Shown here one piece after another: positions 13,419 to 15,995 of a stretch of DNA of 15,995 nt. Position numbers and translations under genes: made by a program. Positions within the stretch are counted from its first letter, which is position 1, and each line of letters begins with the position of its first letter. The stretch lies in the NCBI GenBank assembly GCA_026988735.1, contig JALSKR010000124.1, forward strand, positions 1 through 15,995, written 5' to 3'. The stretch comes from Sulfurimonas sp. (GTDB lineage: Bacteria > Campylobacterota > Campylobacteria > Campylobacterales > Sulfurimonadaceae). Under the pieces are notes generated by a model. That model ran no database searches. It was not told the origin of the DNA and saw only the letters and a program-made list of their open reading frames with translations.

Positions 13419-14933
13419 ATGAAAAGTATAAGAATACAAATGAGTACAATAGCAATGTTAATGCTATCAAGTAGTGTATATGCAATAGAGGCAGAGGTTG
13501 CTTCAGATAATCCAAGTGATATATATAGTATACCTCTTAGTCAGCCAACTAAAAAGTTTAAAATAGCTGAGCATAAAATGAAAGCTTCAGGTGGTATTAA
13601 ACTTTGGTACCAAACATTAAATCATGGTGGAGTAGATGGTGAAGCAGGTTGGTTTACAAGACAAGCATCAAATAATGCAGAAATGAATGAATGGATGAGT
13701 GTAAGTGCTCACTTAAAAGTAACGGGAGAAGTTAATGGTCATTTTTCTTATGGTGCAGCAGTTCAGGGTGCATCATCTATGGGGACAAATTCATATTTAG
13801 CAGGCAGTGAAGCCGTCATTACTCCTGATTTTAATGGTGCTATAACTGACTCTGGTTCTGAAAAAATTCCATTTTGGTTTAGTGAAATGTATGGAATTTA
13901 TAAAACTGGAAATACAAAATTTAAAATGGGACGTATGGAGTTAAATACGCCTATGGTTTATACTGAAAAATGGAATGCAGTTTCAAATACTTTTGAAGCT
14001 ATGACTGTGACAAACACAGATATTACTGGTACAGAATTAATCGGGATGTGGATTTCTAAAGGAAATGGAGCTACTAATAACTTTATAGAAGCTCCTCAGG
14101 TTTTTGGTGTTGAAGAGACATTTAATGGCTTTATGGAATATGACTATAATGGTACAAATATCAGCCGAGCAGGAATGCTTGTAGCAGGTGTTAAAAACAA
14201 CAGTATTTCAAATGTACCTCTTCAAGCATGGTACTATCTGGCACCAGATTCTGTTCAAGCTTTTTGGCTGCAAGCAGATATTAAGGCAGATACTTTTGGG
14301 TTTCTTAAAAAGCCAATGCTTAATCTAATTGGAGCGGGGAATGGCACGACTGGAGCCTTAAAAGATGCTATAGCCTCTGATACATTTGGTGATGGACAGA
14401 CTAAGACAGGAACAACGTACGCAACAGCTGTTAAAGTAGTAGCAGGTATAGGTGGAGTAACCATTTATGGAGCAGCATCAAAAACTACTGAAGGAAATTT
14501 ACCGGTTGCAAATTTTGCAACAAATTATAAGAAAACAAAACTTCCGACAGCATCGGTGTTTAATGATGGTATGGTGGCAGCACAGCCAGGTACGACAGCA
14601 TTTAAAATTGGTGCTAGTCTAAAGATGGGTAGTATAGGTTCATTGGCAACTTCATATGGTAGTTATACAGTGGGATCAAACACAGGATATCTTCAACCTA
14701 ATGCATTTAGTGGGGGACCTTCTTCTATGGGTTATATAGCAAATGCTTTAGGCAAAGATTTGGATTTAAATGAGTTCGATCTTATCTATAGTACAAAATA
14801 TAAAGATATTAGCATGAAGGCTGTTTATGTTTATGTAGATCAAACATATGTACCAGGTTCAAATAATATAGTAGGTTCTTATGGAGATGCTGATAACCAT
14901 ATATTACGTTTAATTGCATCTCTTGAGTTTTAA
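13419..14933 (+). CDS. OprD-like outer membrane porin
   Basis: A 504-residue protein with a signal peptide (cleavage after SSSVYA, about residue 22), many alternating beta-strand segments rich in Gly, Ser, Thr and Tyr, and a C-terminal strand ending in Phe (LRLIASLEF), the signal for beta-barrel assembly. KMGRMELNTPMV followed by SNTFEAM (169-195) matches the OprD-family region GRQxLxTP...TFEG, as in Campylobacterota porins. It would form a trimeric or monomeric channel in the outer membrane. The gene has its own AAAGGA and lies 117 bp behind the Rieske gene, so it could be in the same operon or have its own promoter in the gap. Low-complexity linkers and AT-rich codons resemble those of the two genes before it. 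Substrate unknown. Confidence 0.83.
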   Translation: MKSIRIQMSTIAMLMLSSSVYAIEAEVASDNPSDIYSIPLSQPTKKFKIAEHKMKASGGIKLWYQTLNHGGVDGEAGWFTRQASNNAEMNEWMSVSAHLKVTGEVNGHFSYGAAVQGASSMGTNSYLAGSEAVITPDFNGAITDSGSEKIPFWFSEMYGIYKTGNTKFKMGRMELNTPMVYTEKWNAVSNTFEAMTVTNTDITGTELIGMWISKGNGATNNFIEAPQVFGVEETFNGFMEYDYNGTNISRAGMLVAGVKNNSISNVPLQAWYYLAPDSVQAFWLQADIKADTFGFLKKPMLNLIGAGNGTTGALKDAIASDTFGDGQTKTGTTYATAVKVVAGIGGVTIYGAASKTTEGNLPVANFATNYKKTKLPTASVFNDGMVAAQPGTTAFKIGASLKMGSIGSLATSYGSYTVGSNTGYLQPNAFSGGPSSMGYIANALGKDLDLNEFDLIYSTKYKDISMKAVYVYVDQTYVPGSNNIVGSYGDADNHILRLIASLEF

Positions 14934-14960
14934 AGAATCTTTTTTTAAAGCTAGTTTTAT

Positions 14961-14980
14961 ACAGTCTTTTATTAGGCTGT
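14961..14980 (+). terminator. Hairpin downstream of the porin gene
   Basis: ACAGTC (14961-14966) pairs with GGCTGT (14975-14980), five Watson-Crick pairs and one G-T, around an 8-nt A/T loop. It lies 27 bp after the stop; the following stretch is only partly T-rich, so strength is uncertain. Confidence 0.35.
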
Positions 14981-14998
14981 AAGAACTATTTTAAAGTA

Positions 14999-15086
14999 TA
15001 TAAGTTTTTTGTTTGGTTACAGACGGATTTTTTCTCCTTATTTTCTCTTTCCGTAATTTTGTCTGTAACCAAACTAAAAGTTTATA
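14999..15086. repeat. 88-bp element with 26-bp inverted repeats
   Basis: The arms 14999-15024 and 15061-15086 are complementary at 23 of 26 positions, with a perfect inner 14 bp (GTTTGGTTACAGAC and its complement). The 36-nt centre is mostly pyrimidine. No T-run follows on either strand, so it is not a normal intrinsic terminator, and no transposase or clear target duplication is seen. It sits between two convergent genes. It may be a miniature mobile element, a structured RNA or an mRNA-end structure. Confidence 0.7.
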
Positions 15087-15122
15087 CATGTATGTAATTT
15101 TTATGTAACTTCATTGCAATAT

Positions 15123-15152
15123 TAAAAAATAGTTCTGGATTAAGAACTATTT
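15123..15152 (-). terminator. Intrinsic terminator of the copA-lipoprotein operon
   Basis: On the minus strand ATAGTTCT (15150-15143) and AGAACTAT (15136-15129) form an 8-bp perfect stem, extendable by two A-T pairs, around a 6-nt loop and followed by a run of six T. The stem contains the TAG stop codon of the small lipoprotein. Confidence 0.8.
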
Positions 15153-15281
15153 CATGGAACTGCCACATTTTCCAGCACCGCATTTCATACCCGGTGCCGA
15201 AGATTTTGCAACTTTTTTCTCATCGTTGCAGGCACTCATGAAGAGTACAAAAGTGCTGAGCGTCAGTAAAACAATTTTCAT
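15147..15281 (-). CDS. 44-residue lipoprotein with the MKCGAGKCGSSM peptide
   Basis: A short gene easily missed. The start has a strong GGAGG (15290-15286) 4 nt upstream and lies 12 bp after the copA stop; an intrinsic terminator covers its end. The product has a hydrophobic N-terminus ending in MSAC, so Cys18 is a likely lipidation site, then a short charged linker and the tail GMKCGAGKCGSSMK (31-44) with Cys34 and Cys39. The twelve residues 32-43 are identical to residues 29-40 of the secreted protein at 3105-3371, although 7 of 12 codons differ, including an AGT/TCT serine switch, which indicates selection on the peptide. Position behind a Cu(I) exporter suggests periplasmic copper binding. 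Function is inferred; no homologue with known role is recognised. Confidence 0.82.
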   Translation of the reverse strand: MKIVLLTLSTFVLFMSACNDEKKVAKSSAPGMKCGAGKCGSSMK

Positions 15282-15293
15282 TATACCTCCTGA

Positions 15294-15995
15294 TTACAGT
15301 TTTACATTTTTTAAACGCAGTGCGTTTGCTATGACAGAAACAGAACTGAAACTCATTGCGGCTGCTGCGATGATAGGGGAGAGTACAATTCCAAAGAACG
15401 GATAGAGTACACCCGCGGCAATCGGAACGCCGGCGCTGTTATAGACAAAAGCAAAAAAGAGATTTTGTCTAATGTTTTTCATTGTGGCACGGGAGAGTCT
15501 CAGCACTTTTACAATACCGAGCAAATCCCCTTTAATAAGAGTAACTCCCGCACTTTCAATGGCCACATCTGTACCTGTTCCCATAGCAATACCGACATCA
15601 GCCTGTGCGAGTGCAGGGGCATCGTTAATGCCGTCACCTGCCATTGCAACACGTGCTCCGGTGCTTTGGAGTTCTTTGATAACATCGGCTTTGCCGTCAG
15701 GCAGAACATTTGCATAGACTTTTGAAATACCGAGTTTTTTAGCTACTGCGTTGGCAGTAAACTCATTGTCTCCGCTGAGCATAACAACTGTTATACCTTC
15801 TTTTTCAAGTGTATGCACTGCTTCAACAGAAGTCTCTTTTATAGGATCTTCTATAGCAATAATTGCGCAATATTTATCATCAATTGCCATAAAAATAATG
15901 CCTTTTGCATCATTACGCATGGCATCTGCTTTTGCCTGTACCTCTTCTATGGAAATATTTTCTTCCTGCAAAAGTTTTTCACTGCCTAAAATTAT
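15294..15995 (-). CDS. copA: Cu(I)-translocating P1B-type ATPase, C-terminal part
   Basis: The last 233 residues of a heavy-metal P-type ATPase; the metal-binding N-terminus, the CPC helix and the DKTGT phosphorylation site lie outside the window. Seen here are the P/N-domain parts EDPIKE, MLSGDN and [20 protein letters not shown], then two membrane helices. The first has YN followed by GVPIAAG and the second has [15 protein letters not shown]; the YN and MSxSS motifs are those of Cu(I) exporters (P1B-1), so the protein should pump copper out of the cytoplasm. The frame is open through position 15995 (upstream residues IILGSEKLL fit the family). The lipoprotein gene follows at 12 bp in the same operon. 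Confidence 0.93.
   Translation of the reverse strand: MILGSEKLLQEENISIEEVQAKADAMRNDAKGIIFMAIDDKYCAIIAIEDPIKETSVEAVHTLEKEGITVVMLSGDNEFTANAVAKKLGISKVYANVLPDGKADVIKELQSTGARVAMAGDGINDAPALAQADVGIAMGTGTDVAIESAGVTLIKGDLLGIVKVLRLSRATMKNIRQNLFFAFVYNSAGVPIAAGVLYPFFGIVLSPIIAAAAMSFSSVSVIANALRLKNVKL

Noticed and set aside
14999..15086. Possible CRISPR or insertion-sequence end
   Set aside because: Only one inverted pair is present, without spacers, further repeats, transposase or target-site duplication.
15154..15405. Plus-strand ORF of 83 codons starting MELPHFPAPHF
   Set aside because: It is the antisense of the 44-residue lipoprotein and the end of copA; the minus-strand reading has the ribosome binding site, lipobox and terminator.

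Overview
The window looks like the chromosome of a free-living Campylobacterota (epsilonproteobacterial) sulfur oxidiser of the Sulfurimonas type. That placement is an inference from several signs: AT-rich DNA with TATAAT -10 boxes and weak -35 boxes, a GMC oxidoreductase/gluconate-dehydrogenase subunit-3 pair like Cj0414-Cj0415 of Campylobacter jejuni, a flavocytochrome c sulfide dehydrogenase flavoprotein, a Campylobacterota-style porin and a Cu(I) P-type ATPase.

Layout. (1) 1-2928, minus strand: a tight three-gene run of a DUF234-type protein, an RBBP9/YdeN-like serine hydrolase and an ABC-F ATPase that leaves the window at position 1. (2) 3105-5760, plus strand: a secreted Met/Lys/Cys-rich small protein with GKCG motifs, then a DoxX/HvfX-like membrane protein and an FMN-binding glutamate-synthase-like oxidoreductase. 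The set resembles part of an Hvf/bufferin copper-peptide locus, but the MNIO (DUF692) maturase is missing. (3) 5848-9189, plus: a Tat-exported gluconate dehydrogenase subunit-3-like protein, its GMC flavoprotein, and a methionine sulfoxide reductase with domain order MsrA-thioredoxin-MsrB. (4) 9268-10668, plus: a beta-CASP metallo-beta-lactamase ribonuclease whose leader can fold over its ribosome binding site. (5) 10669-11164: about 500 bp of very AT-rich DNA with dyads and a Fur-box-like site, leading into (6) 11165-14933, plus: a Tat-exported FCSD-type flavoprotein, a Tat-exported Rieske protein and an OprD-like porin. (7) 14934-15146: a convergent gap with an 88-bp inverted repeat and a terminator. 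(8) 15147-15995, minus: a 44-residue lipoprotein gene just downstream of the 3' part of copA.

The most interesting link is between regions 2 and 8. The small protein at 3105 and the 44-residue lipoprotein at 15147 share the exact 12-residue peptide MKCGAGKCGSSM, although 7 of the 12 codons differ. One gene sits next to an HvfX-like gene and the other follows a copper exporter, so a copper-binding role, possibly through a modified (RiPP-type) cysteine peptide, is a reasonable hypothesis. A second unexplained pattern is the 10-bp palindrome TTACATGTAA. It occurs six times between 1.6 and 9.3 kb, in genes in different reading frames and at a promoter.
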